Source of the DNA: Streptomyces sp. F001
Lineage (GTDB): Bacteria; Actinomycetota; Actinomycetes; Streptomycetales; Streptomycetaceae
Direction: 5' to 3'
Assembly: GCF_004187715.1 (NCBI RefSeq)
Contig: NZ_QZWF01000014.1
Span: 1-64,000, forward strand
Length of the DNA: 64,000 bases
The notes below the pieces were generated by a model. The model saw only the letters and a list, made by a program, of their open reading frames with translations, had not been told where the DNA came from and ran no database searches. The translations under genes were made by a program, and so were the position numbers. This document shows positions 1 to 8,935 of the stretch, in pieces. How positions within the stretch are numbered: the first letter of the stretch is position 1; each line of letters begins with the position of its first letter.

Positions 1-1
1 A

Positions 2-1242
2 ATGGAGGACATGCCTTCCGCACTTCCCGACGGCGAGCCCGTCCCCGACGACGGCGCGCTGCCCGCGCCCGCGCTCGCCGGGGCCGCGGACCGCCCCCTC
101 GGGTTCTACCTGCACGTCCCGTACTGCGCGACCCGCTGCGGCTACTGCGACTTCAACACCTACACGGCGACCGAGCTACGCGGCACGGGCGGTGTCCTGG
201 CCTCCCGCGACAACTACGCCGACACCCTGATCGACGAGATCCGTCTGGCCCGCAAGGTCCTCGGCGACGACCCGCGCGAGGTCCGCACGGTCTTCGTGGG
301 CGGTGGTACGCCCACGCTGCTGGCCGCGGACGATCTCGTACGGATGCTGGGGGCGATCCGGGACGAGTTCGGGCTGGCGGCGGACGCGGAGGTCACGACG
401 GAGGCGAACCCGGAGTCGGTGGACCCGGCCTATCTGGCCACGCTCCGGGACGGCGGCTTCAACCGCATTTCCTTCGGCATGCAGAGCGCGAAGCAGCATG
501 TGCTGCGCGTGCTGGACCGTACGCACACGCCGGGCCGCCCGGAGGCGTGCGTCGCGGAGGCACGGGCGGCGGGCTTCGAGCACGTCAACCTCGACCTGAT
601 CTACGGCACGCCGGGCGAGTCGGACGACGACTGGCGGGCGTCCCTGGAGGCTGCGCTGGGCGCCGGGCCCGACCACATCTCGGCGTACGCGCTGATCGTC
701 GAGGAGGGCACGCAGCTGGCCCGCCGTATCCGCCGGGGCGAGATCCCGATGACGGATGACGACGTCCACGCGGACCGGTACCTGATCGCCGAGGAGACAC
801 TCACGGCGGCCGGTTTCGACTGGTACGAGGTCTCGAACTGGGCGACGTCGGAGGCCGCCCGCTGCCTGCACAACGAGCTGTACTGGCGGGGCGCGGACTG
901 GTGGGGAGCCGGTCCTGGCGCTCACAGTCACGTGGGCGGGGTGCGCTGGTGGAACGTCAAGCACCCGGGGGCGTACGCGGCGGCGCTGGCAGCGGGGCGG
1001 TCGCCGGGGCGGGGCGCGAGCTCCTGTCGGAGGAGGACAGGAGGGTCGAGCGGATCCTGCTGGAGCTGCGGCTTCGGGAGGGGGTGCCGCTGGAACTGCT
1101 GCGGGAGGAGGGGCTGGCGGCTGCGCGGCGGGCGCTGGGGGAAGGGTTGCTTCAGGAGGGGTCGTACGCGCAGGGGCGTGCCGTGCTGACGTTGCGGGGG
1201 CGGTTGCTGGCGGATGCGGTGGTGCGGGACCTGGTGGACTGA
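2..1242 (+). pseudogene. hemW: HemW-type radical SAM protein, single-base frameshift
   Basis: Radical SAM protein of the HemW (coproporphyrinogen-oxidase-like, heme chaperone) family. The cluster motif CxxxCxxC is C42, C46, C49 in CATRCGYC, followed by the GGGTPT motif and the HemW-typical NLDLIYGTPGE stretch. The frame from position 2 is right up to about 1006. There GGGG (1006-1009) should be five Gs: one missing base throws translation into a nonsense arginine/glycine tail ending at 1189. The true C-terminus (GRELLSEEDRR... to LADAVVRDLVD) lies in the next frame and stops at 1242. The restored length is about 413 aa, normal for the family. The start may be ATG 2 or ATG 11; the window edge hides the upstream context. 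Either a real knockout or a consensus error. Confidence 0.85.
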
Positions 1243-1342
1243 TCACTCGGGCGAGTGAATCGGTACGGAACGCCGGTTCGGTCCCTAACCTGGTTCGTAG
1301 GCTGCCGCTAAAAGTACGCGGCGGATGTGGAGGGCCACGGAG

Positions 1343-1921
1343 ATGACCGCTGTGGACGAGCGCGGGATGACCAAGTACTTCGAGGAGCTCGAGCCTCCCG
1401 AGGGCGTCAAGATGGAGCTTCTCCGGGGGGTAATCGTGATGATGGCCAGCCCTGACATCGTGCACAACATGATCGTCGCCGATGTGCAGGACCAGATCCC
1501 ACGGCAGCACTGGGGTCGCCTCCAGACTCAGGATGTCGACATCGTCGACGAGGCCAGCGAGCCGGTACCGGACTTGGTGGTCCTGGAGCGTGACGTCATG
1601 CCCGCCTCGGGGCGCTTGTTGCCGTGTCAGCTGATCACGATGGTTGTCGAGGTCGTCTCCAAGTCCAGTGTCCATCAGGACTACGTGATCAAACGGTCGA
1701 TTTACGCTGCAGGAAAGGTACCTGCCTACCTCATCGTCGACCCGATCATGGCGCACTGCGTCCTGCTGACGAAGCCCGCAGGGCAAGGCGAGGACGCCGA
1801 CTACCGGACCCAGGAGATCACCAAGTTCAGTGATCCACTGCCGTTGGAGATCCTGGGGCTCGAACTGGACACAAGTGAGTTCGGCGTGTTCCCCAACGTC
1901 AGGCCCCACCGGTACCCGTGA
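1343..1921 (+). CDS. Uma2 family (DUF820) putative endonuclease
   Basis: 192 aa protein of the Uma2/DUF820 PD-(D/E)XK-like nuclease family, abundant in Streptomyces and cyanobacteria with no settled role. It shows the family features KMELLRGVIVMM near the N-terminus, EPVPDLVVLE (the acidic core), and the later VVEVVSKSS and KRSIYAAGKVPAYLIVD segments. ATG 1343 is chosen because GGAGGG (1329-1334) sits 8 bases upstream; ATG 1325 lacks a site. Base composition is visibly less GC-biased than the neighbours, which fits horizontal acquisition. The 3' end overlaps the converging DUF3097 gene by 23 bases. Confidence 0.8.
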   Translation: MTAVDERGMTKYFEELEPPEGVKMELLRGVIVMMASPDIVHNMIVADVQDQIPRQHWGRLQTQDVDIVDEASEPVPDLVVLERDVMPASGRLLPCQLITMVVEVVSKSSVHQDYVIKRSIYAAGKVPAYLIVDPIMAHCVLLTKPAGQGEDADYRTQEITKFSDPLPLEILGLELDTSEFGVFPNVRPHRYP

Positions 1922-2708
1922 CGAAGTCGATCAGCTCCTCTACCCGCCCCAACAGCTCCGGCTCCAGGTCCCTGTAAGACCGCACCCGGCTCAAAATCCC
2001 CTGCCAAGCCGACCCGGTGTTTTCCGGCCATCCCAGCGCCCGGCACACTCCCGTCTTCCAGTCCTGCCCGTGCGGCACGCGCGGCCACGCCTCGATCCCC
2101 AGCGACGACGGCTTCACCGCCTGCCAGATGTCGATGTACGGGTGGCCGACGACGAGGGCGTGATCGCTGGTCACCGCCTCCGCGATGCGCCACTCCTTCG
2201 TGCCCGGCATCAGGTGGTCCACCAGGACGCCGAGCCGGGCGTCGGGGCCAGGGGCGAAGGCGTCGACGATCGACGGCAGGTCGTCGACGCCCTCCAGGTA
2301 CTCCACGACGACGCCCTCGATGCGCAGGTCGTCGCCCCAGACCTTCTCGACCAGCTCGGCGTCGTGCCGGCCCTCGACGTAGATGCGGCCGGCGCGGGCC
2401 ACGCGCGCGCGTGCGCCGGGGACGGCGACCGAACCGGATGCCGTACGGGTGGGACGTACCGGACCGGAAGCAGGTCTCACCAACGTCACCACCCGGCCCT
2501 CCAGCAGGAACCCGCGTGGCTCCAGCGGAAACACCCGGTGTTTGCCGAAGCGGTCCTCCAGGGTGACCGTGCCCGCCTCGCAGCGGATCACCGCGCCGCA
2601 GAAACCGGTGCCGGGCTCCTCGACCACCAGGCCGGGTTCGGCCGGGACCTCCGGGGCGAGCTGGGGCTTCTTCCACGGCGGGGTCAGGTCCGGAGAGTAC
2701 TGGCGCAT
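1899..2708 (-). CDS. DUF3097 family protein
   Basis: 269 aa protein matching the actinobacterial DUF3097 family, function unknown. It begins MRQYSPDLTPPWKKP. The N-terminal half is beta-rich (GFCGAVIRCEAGTVTLEDR). The C-terminal half has a TOPRIM-like pattern: GRIYVEGRHDAELVEKVWGDDL followed by GVVVEYLEGVDDL with conserved acidic residues. That resemblance suggests a nucleic-acid-related role but is only inference. The same frame stays open upstream to 3242, but that part is antisense to the MBL gene, so ATG 2708 is used. The family is commonly a neighbour of hemW and hrcA in actinomycetes. Confidence 0.8.
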   Translation of the reverse strand: MRQYSPDLTPPWKKPQLAPEVPAEPGLVVEEPGTGFCGAVIRCEAGTVTLEDRFGKHRVFPLEPRGFLLEGRVVTLVRPASGPVRPTRTASGSVAVPGARARVARAGRIYVEGRHDAELVEKVWGDDLRIEGVVVEYLEGVDDLPSIVDAFAPGPDARLGVLVDHLMPGTKEWRIAEAVTSDHALVVGHPYIDIWQAVKPSSLGIEAWPRVPHGQDWKTGVCRALGWPENTGSAWQGILSRVRSYRDLEPELLGRVEELIDFVTGTGGA

Positions 2709-2742
2709 TCGGATGACGATAGGAGAAGCCGGCCGGTGGTGC

Positions 2743-3471
2743 CTATGACACGCCGAAACGCGTCGCCAGGACGTCGCGCTGCCGTCGTACGAACGCCGCG
2801 TCCACCACCGCTCCGTGTCCGGGCACGTACAGCGCGTCCGTGCCGCCGAGATCGAGCAGGTGGTCCAGGGCGGCGGGCCAGTGGGACGGTACGGCGTCGG
2901 GGCCCGCCTGCGGTTCGCCGGACTCCTCGACCAGGTCGCCGCAGAACACCACCTCGGGGTCGCCGGGGACCAGCACGGCGAGGTCGTGGGCGGTGTGGGC
3001 GGGGCCCACGTTGGCCAGCAGGACCTGGCGGTCGGGGCCCAGGTCGAGCGTCCACTCGCCGCTGACACGATGCCGCGGCGGCACCAGGGTGTCGGCCGCC
3101 TCCTGCGCCGTATCCGCGTCGAGGCCGCCCCGGACGGCGTCCGCGCGCAGTTCCTCGCGGCCGCGCCGCCCGCCGAGCACGGCGTCCACACCGACCGCGC
3201 CGAACACCTCCGCACCCGCGAACGCGGCCGCCCCGAAGACATGGTCGAAGTGGGGATGGGTGAGCGCGAGATGGGTCACACGGTGCCCGGCGAGCTCCTC
3301 CGCCTCCGCCCGCAGCCGGGCCCCCTCCGCAAGGCTCGACCCGGCGTCGATCAGCAGCGCCGCGCCCCGGCCGACCACCAGCCCCACCGTGCAGTCCCAG
3401 CCAGGCAGACGGCACCGGCCGACACTGGCCGCCAGCCGCTCCCATCCGAGCTCTTCCCAAGTCACCGTCAT
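2743..3471 (-). CDS. MBL-fold metallo-hydrolase
   Basis: 242 aa metallo-beta-lactamase-fold hydrolase. The zinc motif HxHxDH is THPHFDH (H72, H74, D76, H77), preceded by LLIDAGSS and followed by GPAHTAHDLAV, FCGDLVEES and VPGHG, the later metal-ligand blocks. No signal peptide, so cytoplasmic. The substrate cannot be told from sequence. The length matches stand-alone glyoxalase-II-like or lactamase-like hydrolases. Transcribed away from hrcA, which starts 160 bases to the right. Confidence 0.85.
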   Translation of the reverse strand: MTVTWEELGWERLAASVGRCRLPGWDCTVGLVVGRGAALLIDAGSSLAEGARLRAEAEELAGHRVTHLALTHPHFDHVFGAAAFAGAEVFGAVGVDAVLGGRRGREELRADAVRGGLDADTAQEAADTLVPPRHRVSGEWTLDLGPDRQVLLANVGPAHTAHDLAVLVPGDPEVVFCGDLVEESGEPQAGPDAVPSHWPAALDHLLDLGGTDALYVPGHGAVVDAAFVRRQRDVLATRFGVS

Positions 3472-3523
3472 ACGGCGACGCTAGCTGTAGGCGCCCACAT
3501 GCCACGACCTCGCAGGACCGGCC

Positions 3524-3554
3524 TTGCCCGGGCCGTACCCGACGGCCGTACACT
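3524..3554 (+). promoter_or_regulatory. candidate hrcA promoter
   Basis: TTGCCC (3524-3529) and TACACT (3549-3554) resemble vegetative -35 and -10 boxes, with a rather long 19-base spacer. The predicted start of transcription falls just upstream of or within the CIRCE element, as expected for an HrcA-repressed promoter. Confidence 0.4.
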
Positions 3555-3567
3555 GGGCCGGGTAAGG

Positions 3568-3594
3568 CTGGCACTCGCATGCGCCGAGTGCCAG
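3568..3594 (+). promoter_or_regulatory. CIRCE operator (HrcA binding site)
   Basis: Perfect inverted repeat CTGGCACTC, 9-base spacer, GAGTGCCAG. This is the CIRCE layout (TTAGCACTC-N9-GAGTGCTAA) in its GC-rich actinobacterial form. It lies 39 bases before the hrcA start codon, so HrcA most likely represses its own hrcA-dnaJ operon until heat shock. Confidence 0.93.
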
Positions 3595-3632
3595 GGGGAG
3601 CGCCAAGGGACGACGTGACGGAGGTGTGCGCC

Positions 3633-4649
3633 ATGCTCAGTGAGCGACGGCTGCAGGTGCTGCGCGCCATCGTCCAGGACTACGTCGGTACCGAGGAGCC
3701 GGTCGGCTCCAAGGCCCTCACCGAGCGGCACAGCCTCGGTGTCTCCCCGGCGACCGTCCGCAACGACATGGCGGCCCTGGAGGACGAGGGGTACATCGCC
3801 CAGCCGCACACCAGCGCCGGGCGCATCCCGACGGACAAGGGCTACCGGCTCTTCGTCGACAAGCTGGCCGAGGTCAAGCCGCTGACCGCGCCGGAGCGGC
3901 GCGCGATCCAGAACTTCCTCGACGGTGCCGTCGATCTCGACGATGTGGTGGCCCGGACCGTGCGGCTGCTCGCGCAGCTCACGCGGCAGGTCGCGGTGGT
4001 GCAGTATCCGTCGCTGACCCGGTCCACGGTGCGGCACGTGGAGCTGCTGTCGCTGGCTCCCGCGCGCGTGATGCTGGTCCTGATCACGGACACGGGCCGG
4101 GTGGAGCAGCGTATGGTCGACTGCCCGGCACCGTTCGGCGAGTCGTCCCTGGCGGATCTGCGGGCACGGCTCAACAGCAGGGTCGCGGGCCGGCGTTTCA
4201 CGGATGTGCCGCAGTTGGTGCAGGATCTGCCGGAGGCCTTCGAAGCCGAGGACCGCGGCACGGTCCAGACGGTACTCTCCACCCTCCTGGAGACGCTCGT
4301 CGAACAGACCGAGGAGCGGCTGATGATCGGCGGCACCGCCAATCTGACCCGCTTCGGACATGACTTCCCCCTCACCATCCGGCCGGTGCTGGAGGCGCTG
4401 GAGGAGCAGGTCGTGCTCCTCAAGTTGCTTGGTGAGGCGAAGGATTCGGGCATGACCGTGCGCATCGGGCACGAGATCGCCCATGAGGGACTCAACTCCA
4501 CGTCGGTGGTGTCGGTCGGCTACGGTTCGGGCGGCGAGGCAGTCGCCAAGCTCGGCGTGGTCGGACCGACCCGCATGGATTACCCGGGAACGATGGGAGC
4601 GGTACGCGCAGTGGCACGGTACGTCGGACAGATCCTGGCGGAGTCGTAA
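3633..4649 (+). CDS. hrcA: heat-inducible transcription repressor HrcA
   Basis: 338 aa CIRCE-binding repressor of class I heat-shock genes. It has the N-terminal winged helix (LSERRLQVLRAIVQDYV, then SPATVRNDMAALEDEGYI), the family marker PHTSAGRIPTDKGYR, and the GAF-like C-terminal half ending in GVVGPTRMDYPGTMGAVRAV. ATG 3633 is chosen because GGAGG (3620-3624) lies 8 bases upstream. The gene abuts dnaJ with no gap (TAA then GTG), so the two are one transcript. Repressor activity normally depends on GroEL. The CIRCE site just upstream indicates autoregulation. Confidence 0.97.
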   Translation: MLSERRLQVLRAIVQDYVGTEEPVGSKALTERHSLGVSPATVRNDMAALEDEGYIAQPHTSAGRIPTDKGYRLFVDKLAEVKPLTAPERRAIQNFLDGAVDLDDVVARTVRLLAQLTRQVAVVQYPSLTRSTVRHVELLSLAPARVMLVLITDTGRVEQRMVDCPAPFGESSLADLRARLNSRVAGRRFTDVPQLVQDLPEAFEAEDRGTVQTVLSTLLETLVEQTEERLMIGGTANLTRFGHDFPLTIRPVLEALEEQVVLLKLLGEAKDSGMTVRIGHEIAHEGLNSTSVVSVGYGSGGEAVAKLGVVGPTRMDYPGTMGAVRAVARYVGQILAES

Positions 4650-5786
4650 GTGGCCACGGATTACTACGCCGTTCTCGGCGTGCGCCGCGACGCGTCGCAG
4701 GAAGAGATCAAGAAGGCCTTCCGGCGGCTCGCTCGCGAGCTGCACCCGGACGTCAATCCGGATCCGAAGACCCAGGAGCGGTTCAAGGAGATCAACGCCG
4801 CTTACGAGGTGCTGTCGGACCCGCAGAAGAAGCAGGTCTACGACCTCGGCGGCGACCCGCTGTCCCAGGCGGGTGGCGCGGGCGCCGGCGGCTTCGGCGC
4901 GGGCGGCTTCGGGAACTTCTCGGACATCATGGACGCGTTCTTCGGTACGGCGTCGCAGCGCGGGCCGCGCTCGCGTACGCGCCGGGGCCAGGACGCGATG
5001 ATCCGTATCGAGGTCGAGCTGGACGAGGCGGCCTTCGGTACGACGAAGGACATCCAGGTCGACACGGCCATCGTGTGCGCCACCTGCAGTGGTGAGGGCG
5101 CGGCGCCGGGGACCTCCGCCCAGACGTGTGACATGTGCCGCGGTCGCGGTGAGGTGTCGCAGGTCACGCGGTCGTTCCTGGGGCAGGTCATGACCTCCCG
5201 GCCGTGTCCGCAGTGCCAGGGCTTCGGCACCGTGGTGCCCAACCCGTGCCCGGAGTGCGCGGGCGACGGCCGGGTGCGGTCGCGTCGGACGCTGACGGTG
5301 AAGATCCCGGCCGGTGTCGACAACGGCACGCGGATCCAGCTCGCCGGCGAGGGCGAGGTCGGCCCCGGTGGCGGTCCGGCCGGTGACCTGTACGTCGAGA
5401 TCCACGAGCTGCCGCACCCGACCTTCCAGCGCCGCGGCGACGACCTGCACTGCACGGTCACGATCCCGATGACGGCGGCGGCCCTCGGCACGAAGGTGCC
5501 GCTGGAGACCCTCGACGGCATGGAGGAGGTCGACATCCGCCCCGGCACCCAGTCCGGCCAGTCGATCCCTCTGCACGGGCGGGGCATCACGCACCTGCGC
5601 GGCGGCGGGCGCGGCGACCTGGTCGTCCACGTCGAGGTCCAGACCCCGACGAAGCTCGACCCCGAGCAGGAGCGCCTCCTGCGGGAGCTGGCCAAGCTAC
5701 GCGGCGAGGAACGGCCTCAGGGGCAGTTCCAGCCGGGGCAGCAAGGGCTGTTCTCGCGGCTGAAGGATGCGTTCAACGGGCGCTGA
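4650..5786 (+). CDS. dnaJ: molecular chaperone DnaJ
   Basis: 378 aa type I DnaJ co-chaperone for DnaK. J domain at residues 1-70 with the HPD tripeptide, then a Gly/Phe-rich linker (GGFGAGGFGNF). Four zinc motifs follow: CATCSGEG, CDMCRGRG, CPQCQGFG, CPECAGDG. The C-terminal substrate-binding domains complete the protein. GTG start immediately follows the hrcA stop. This is the hrcA-linked DnaJ (the second Streptomyces dnaJ), not the one in the dnaK-grpE operon, so it is likely controlled by HrcA through CIRCE. Confidence 0.97.
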   Translation: MATDYYAVLGVRRDASQEEIKKAFRRLARELHPDVNPDPKTQERFKEINAAYEVLSDPQKKQVYDLGGDPLSQAGGAGAGGFGAGGFGNFSDIMDAFFGTASQRGPRSRTRRGQDAMIRIEVELDEAAFGTTKDIQVDTAIVCATCSGEGAAPGTSAQTCDMCRGRGEVSQVTRSFLGQVMTSRPCPQCQGFGTVVPNPCPECAGDGRVRSRRTLTVKIPAGVDNGTRIQLAGEGEVGPGGGPAGDLYVEIHELPHPTFQRRGDDLHCTVTIPMTAAALGTKVPLETLDGMEEVDIRPGTQSGQSIPLHGRGITHLRGGGRGDLVVHVEVQTPTKLDPEQERLLRELAKLRGEERPQGQFQPGQQGLFSRLKDAFNGR

Positions 5787-5837
5787 GGGTGTTGACTCCC
5801 GGCGTTGGTGAGGCACCGCTTCCTGGTGCCGGCCTCG

Positions 5838-5905
5838 CTGGGGGCTGCCGCCCCAGACCCCCGTTTCGGCCTGAACGGCCTCGTCCTCAAACGCCGGACG
5901 GGCTG
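5838..5905. repeat. Streptomyces interspersed intergenic repeat (type A)
   Basis: The 212-base gap between dnaJ and the next gene holds a stem CTGGGG/CCCCAG, a small hairpin around CGGCCTGAACGGCC, and the tail CCTCAAACGCCGGACGGGC. This composite is recognisable as an abundant repeat between Streptomyces genes. It may end the dnaJ transcript (hairpins, no T-run). No gene is seen in the gap. Confidence 0.6.
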
Positions 5906-5998
5906 TTCTTGCCGACCGCCCTTCACCGGTTGCCCCTGGTCTATGCCAGACGGACGGCCGGATTCGGACTTGTTCGGAGGACGTGACAACATGCCGTC

Positions 5999-7120
5999 AT
6001 GTCCTCCGCACTGACCGATCTCTTCCCGCTTCCGATCGTGCAGGCCCCCATGGCGGGCGGCGTCTCCGTGCCGCAGCTTGCGGCTGCCGTGTCCGAGGCG
6101 GGCGGGCTCGGGTTTCTGGCCGCCGGGTACAAGACGGCCGACGGCATGTACCAGGAGATCAAGCAGCTGCGGGGACTCACCGGCCGTCCCTTCGGCGTGA
6201 ACCTGTTCATGCCGCAGCCCGAGTACCCCGGTGCAAGCACCGGCTCCACTGGAGCGGCTGGCGCCGCGCCCCCTTCCGCCGCCGCCGTGGACGTCTACGC
6301 CCACCAGCTGGCCGGCGAGGCCGCCTGGTACGAGGCCGAGCTGGGCGATCCGGACTGCGGGCGGGACGACGGTTACGACGTCAAGCTCGCGGTGCTGCTC
6401 GACAGCCCGGTGCCGGTGGTCTCCTTCCACTTCGGCTGCCCCCGCCGCGAGGTCCTGGACGCCCTGCGCCGCGCCGGAACCCTCACCCTGGTCACCGCCA
6501 CGACGCCCGACGAGGCCCGCGCCGTCGAGCGGGCCGGCGCCGACGCCGTGATCGTCCAGGGCGTCGAGGCCGGCGGCCACCAGGGCACCCACCGGGACAT
6601 CCCCGAGAACGACGGCTCCGCCCTCGGGCTGCTCTCCCTGATCGCCCAGGTCCGCGAGGCCGTCGGACTTCCCCTCGTCGCCGCCGGCGGCATCATGCGC
6701 GGCAGCCAGATCGCCGCCGCCCTCGCCGCGGGCGCGAGCGCCGCCCAGCTGGGCACCGCCTTCCTCGCCACACCCGAGTCCGGCGCCAACGCCGTGCACA
6801 AGCAGGCGCTGACCAACCCCCTCTTCGTCCGTACGGCACTCACCCGCGCCTTCTCCGGGCGGCCCGCCCGCGGGCTCGTCAACCGCTTCATGCGGGAACA
6901 CGGGCCGTACGCCCCCGCCGCCTACCCGGAGATCCACCACCTCACCTCCCCCTTGCGCAAGGCGGCCGCCAAGGCGGGCGACGCGCAGGGCATGGCGCTG
7001 TGGGCGGGGCAGGGCCACCGGATGGCACGCGAGCTGCCGGCCGGGCAGCTGGTCGAGGTGCTGGCCGCCGAGCTCGAGGCCGCCAGGACAGCGTTGTCCT
7101 CCAGGGGCGGTGCCGGATGA
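5999..7120 (+). CDS. nitronate monooxygenase (2-nitropropane dioxygenase family)
   Basis: 373 aa FMN-dependent TIM-barrel enzyme of the NMO/NPD family, which oxidises alkyl nitronates such as propionate 3-nitronate. Seen: the N-terminal PIVQAPMAGGVSVPQLAAAV block, the GVEAGGHQGTHR loop, and the phosphate-binding GGIMRGSQIAAALAAGASAAQLGTAF segment. GGAGG at 5976-5980 is 18 bases from ATG 5999. A nearer ATG at 5991 opens only a 7-codon out-of-frame peptide overlapping the start. Residues 78-95 are a low-complexity Ala/Gly/Ser loop. It overlaps rsmE by ATGA, implying cotranscription. Confidence 0.88.
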   Translation: MSSALTDLFPLPIVQAPMAGGVSVPQLAAAVSEAGGLGFLAAGYKTADGMYQEIKQLRGLTGRPFGVNLFMPQPEYPGASTGSTGAAGAAPPSAAAVDVYAHQLAGEAAWYEAELGDPDCGRDDGYDVKLAVLLDSPVPVVSFHFGCPRREVLDALRRAGTLTLVTATTPDEARAVERAGADAVIVQGVEAGGHQGTHRDIPENDGSALGLLSLIAQVREAVGLPLVAAGGIMRGSQIAAALAAGASAAQLGTAFLATPESGANAVHKQALTNPLFVRTALTRAFSGRPARGLVNRFMREHGPYAPAAYPEIHHLTSPLRKAAAKAGDAQGMALWAGQGHRMARELPAGQLVEVLAAELEAARTALSSRGGAG

Positions 7121-7854
7121 CCGCGCCCGTCTTCGTGGTGGAGCGCCTCGACGACAACGGGCCGGAGTTCGTGCTCGACGGCCCCGAGGGGCGGCACGCC
7201 GTCTCCGTCAAGAGACTGCGGCCCGGTGAGGACGTCGTCCTCACCGACGGACGCGGCCGCTGGGCGGAAGGGGTCGTCAAGGCCGCCGAGGGCAAGGACC
7301 GGCTGGTCGTGCAGCTGCACGGGGTGCGCGAGGAACCGGAGGAGTCCCCCCGTATCACTGTCGTCCAGGCCCTCCCCAAGGGCGACCGCGGCGAGCTGGC
7401 CGTGGAGACGATGACCGAGGTCGGCGTCGACGCGATCGTGCCGTGGACGGCCGCCCGCTGCATCACCCAGTGGAAGGGCGAGCGCGGAGCCAAGGCGCTG
7501 TCGAAGTGGCGGGCCACGGCTCGCGAGGCCGGCAAGCAGTCCCGCAGGGTGCGCTTTCCGGAGGTCGGGGAGGCGGCGACGAGCAAGCAGGTCGCCGCGC
7601 TGCTGGCCGGCGCCGACTTCGCCGCCGTACTGCACGAGAGCGGCGACGAACCGCTCGCCGCCGCCGAACTGCCCGCCGACGGCGCGATCGTGCTGGTCGT
7701 CGGACCCGAAGGCGGCGTCTCCGACGAGGAGTTGGCGCTCTTCGAGGAGGCGGGCGCGAAGGCCTACCGCCTCGGGCCGACCGTGCTGCGCACCTCGACC
7801 GCCGGTACGGCCGCGGCCGCGCTGCTCCTCGGCCGCACCGGACGCTGGTCCTGA
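7117..7854 (+). CDS. rsmE: 16S rRNA m3U1498 methyltransferase RsmE
   Basis: 245 aa SPOUT-class methyltransferase that N3-methylates U1498 of 16S rRNA using SAM. An N-terminal PUA-like domain (EGRHAVSVKRLRPGEDV) precedes the knotted C-terminal domain with VQALPKGDRGE, EVGVDAIVPW, LVVGPEGGVSDEEL and the knot motif LGPTVLRTSTA. It starts at an ATG overlapping the previous TGA, so translation is probably coupled to the nitronate monooxygenase gene. Confidence 0.95.
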   Translation: MTAPVFVVERLDDNGPEFVLDGPEGRHAVSVKRLRPGEDVVLTDGRGRWAEGVVKAAEGKDRLVVQLHGVREEPEESPRITVVQALPKGDRGELAVETMTEVGVDAIVPWTAARCITQWKGERGAKALSKWRATAREAGKQSRRVRFPEVGEAATSKQVAALLAGADFAAVLHESGDEPLAAAELPADGAIVLVVGPEGGVSDEELALFEEAGAKAYRLGPTVLRTSTAGTAAAALLLGRTGRWS

Positions 7855-7874
7855 CCCAGCTGAGGGAGGACGTC

Positions 7875-8267
7875 ATGGAACTCGCCCAAGTAAGGCTGCT
7901 GGTCGGCGACTTCGCCGCCTGCTACCGCTTCTACGCCGACGTCCTCGGCCTCAAACCGCAGTCGGGCGCGACCGAGGGGCCGTACGAGAAGTTCAGTCCC
8001 GCCACCGGATCGGCGGGCATCGCTCTCCAGGACCGGGCGATGATGGCCGGCGTCCTGGGGGAGCTGGGCGACACGGCGACCGGGCACCGCTCGCTGGTCG
8101 TGCTGCGCGTCGACGACCTGGACGGCTACTGCGAGCGCATCACCGCACGCGGCGCGACCCTCCTGCACGGCCCGGCGTCCATGACGGACCGCATGCGGGC
8201 CGCCCACCTCAAGGACCCGGAGGGGAACCTGGTGGAACTGCAGGAGTGGCTGCTGCTGCGCGGCTGA
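7875..8267 (+). CDS. VOC (glyoxalase/bleomycin resistance) family protein
   Basis: 130 aa single-domain vicinal-oxygen-chelate protein. The two beta-alpha-beta-beta-beta modules can be traced: QVRLLVGDFAACYRFYADVLGL opens the first, and VLRVDDLDGYCERITARGATL through HLKDPEGNLVELQEW the second. The metal-site Glu of the C-terminal EL(Q)E segment is present. Substrate unknown. GGGAGGA (7864-7870) supports ATG 7875. It sits 20 bases after rsmE, probably in the same operon. Confidence 0.85.
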   Translation: MELAQVRLLVGDFAACYRFYADVLGLKPQSGATEGPYEKFSPATGSAGIALQDRAMMAGVLGELGDTATGHRSLVVLRVDDLDGYCERITARGATLLHGPASMTDRMRAAHLKDPEGNLVELQEWLLLRG

Positions 8268-8335
8268 CCACCGAGAGCACCGAGTGGCCGTATGTGCCCT
8301 ACCGCGACGGCCGGGGCAGTGGCAGGCTGCCGTCC

Positions 8336-8869
8336 ATGGGGGCACTGCGGTGGATTCGGGGTCGGCCGCGCGGGACGCGGGTGATGGCTGTGGCGGGAGC
8401 CGTGGTGGTCGGCGTGGGCGGGATCGTGGCCTGTGAACCGGGTGCCATGAGCTCGGCGACGGTGGCCTACACGACCGACGAACTGGTGACGCGGGAACTG
8501 CAGCGGCAGAAGGCCGACGTCCAATGGCTCAGCTGCACCGCCGACTTCGGCAACCGGACCGGGTCGACCCCGTCCGCGAGCGTCGACACCGTCGCGGACG
8601 TCGACTGCCAGGGCCGGACCACCGACGGCAAGGACATCACCGTCACCGGCAAGGTGACCCGCGCGGTCGACGGCGCCTGTGTACGCGGTGACCTCACCGC
8701 CGAGGTGGACGGCAAGGAGTGGTTCCACGTCACCGGACTCGGCGACTGCAACGCCACCAGCGCCCCGCCGGCCGGCAACCGGCCCGGCGGCGGGCCCACC
8801 ACCACCGTGACCGTCACCAAGACCGTCTGGTGCCACGGCGATCCGAACTGCTGGCCGGAGGGCAAGTGA
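8336..8869 (+). CDS. putative lipoprotein, hypothetical
   Basis: 177 aa exported protein of unknown role. Basic N-terminus (RWIRGRPRGTR), a hydrophobic core (VMAVAGAVVVGVGGIVAC) ending in the lipobox IVAC, then a soluble beta-rich domain with paired cysteines and a Thr/Pro-rich tail ending TVWCHGDPNCWPEGK. ATG 8336 is taken because the upstream part of the frame overlaps the VOC gene. No clear ribosome binding site. Likely anchored outside the membrane. Confidence 0.65.
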   Translation: MGALRWIRGRPRGTRVMAVAGAVVVGVGGIVACEPGAMSSATVAYTTDELVTRELQRQKADVQWLSCTADFGNRTGSTPSASVDTVADVDCQGRTTDGKDITVTGKVTRAVDGACVRGDLTAEVDGKEWFHVTGLGDCNATSAPPAGNRPGGGPTTTVTVTKTVWCHGDPNCWPEGK

Positions 8870-8920
8870 GGGGAGCACGGCAAGTGATCCAAACCCCTGT
8901 GCGCGGGGCCCGCCCCTGCA

Positions 8921-8935
8921 TAGGGTGATCGGGTG
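8921..8935 (+). promoter_or_regulatory. candidate -10 box for leaderless tricorn mRNA
   Basis: TAGGGT (8921-8926) lies 6 bases before GTG 8933. The gene lacks a ribosome binding site, and this is the spacing of leaderless Streptomyces transcripts. No good -35 box is visible. Confidence 0.35.

Noticed and set aside
1003..1012. Programmed -1 frameshifting in hemW
   Set aside because: GGGG alone is not a canonical slippery heptamer, no downstream pseudoknot is evident, and five other unrelated genes show the same kind of loss.
176..5630. Long minus-strand open frames opposite hemW (176-1909) and opposite hrcA/dnaJ (3468-5630)
   Set aside because: Shadows of well-supported plus-strand genes; no family motifs, no plausible start sites.
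5991..6014. 7-codon frame overlapping the nitronate monooxygenase start as a leader peptide
   Set aside because: It has the better-placed ribosome binding site but no informative codons and runs past the real start out of frame; too weak to list as a gene.
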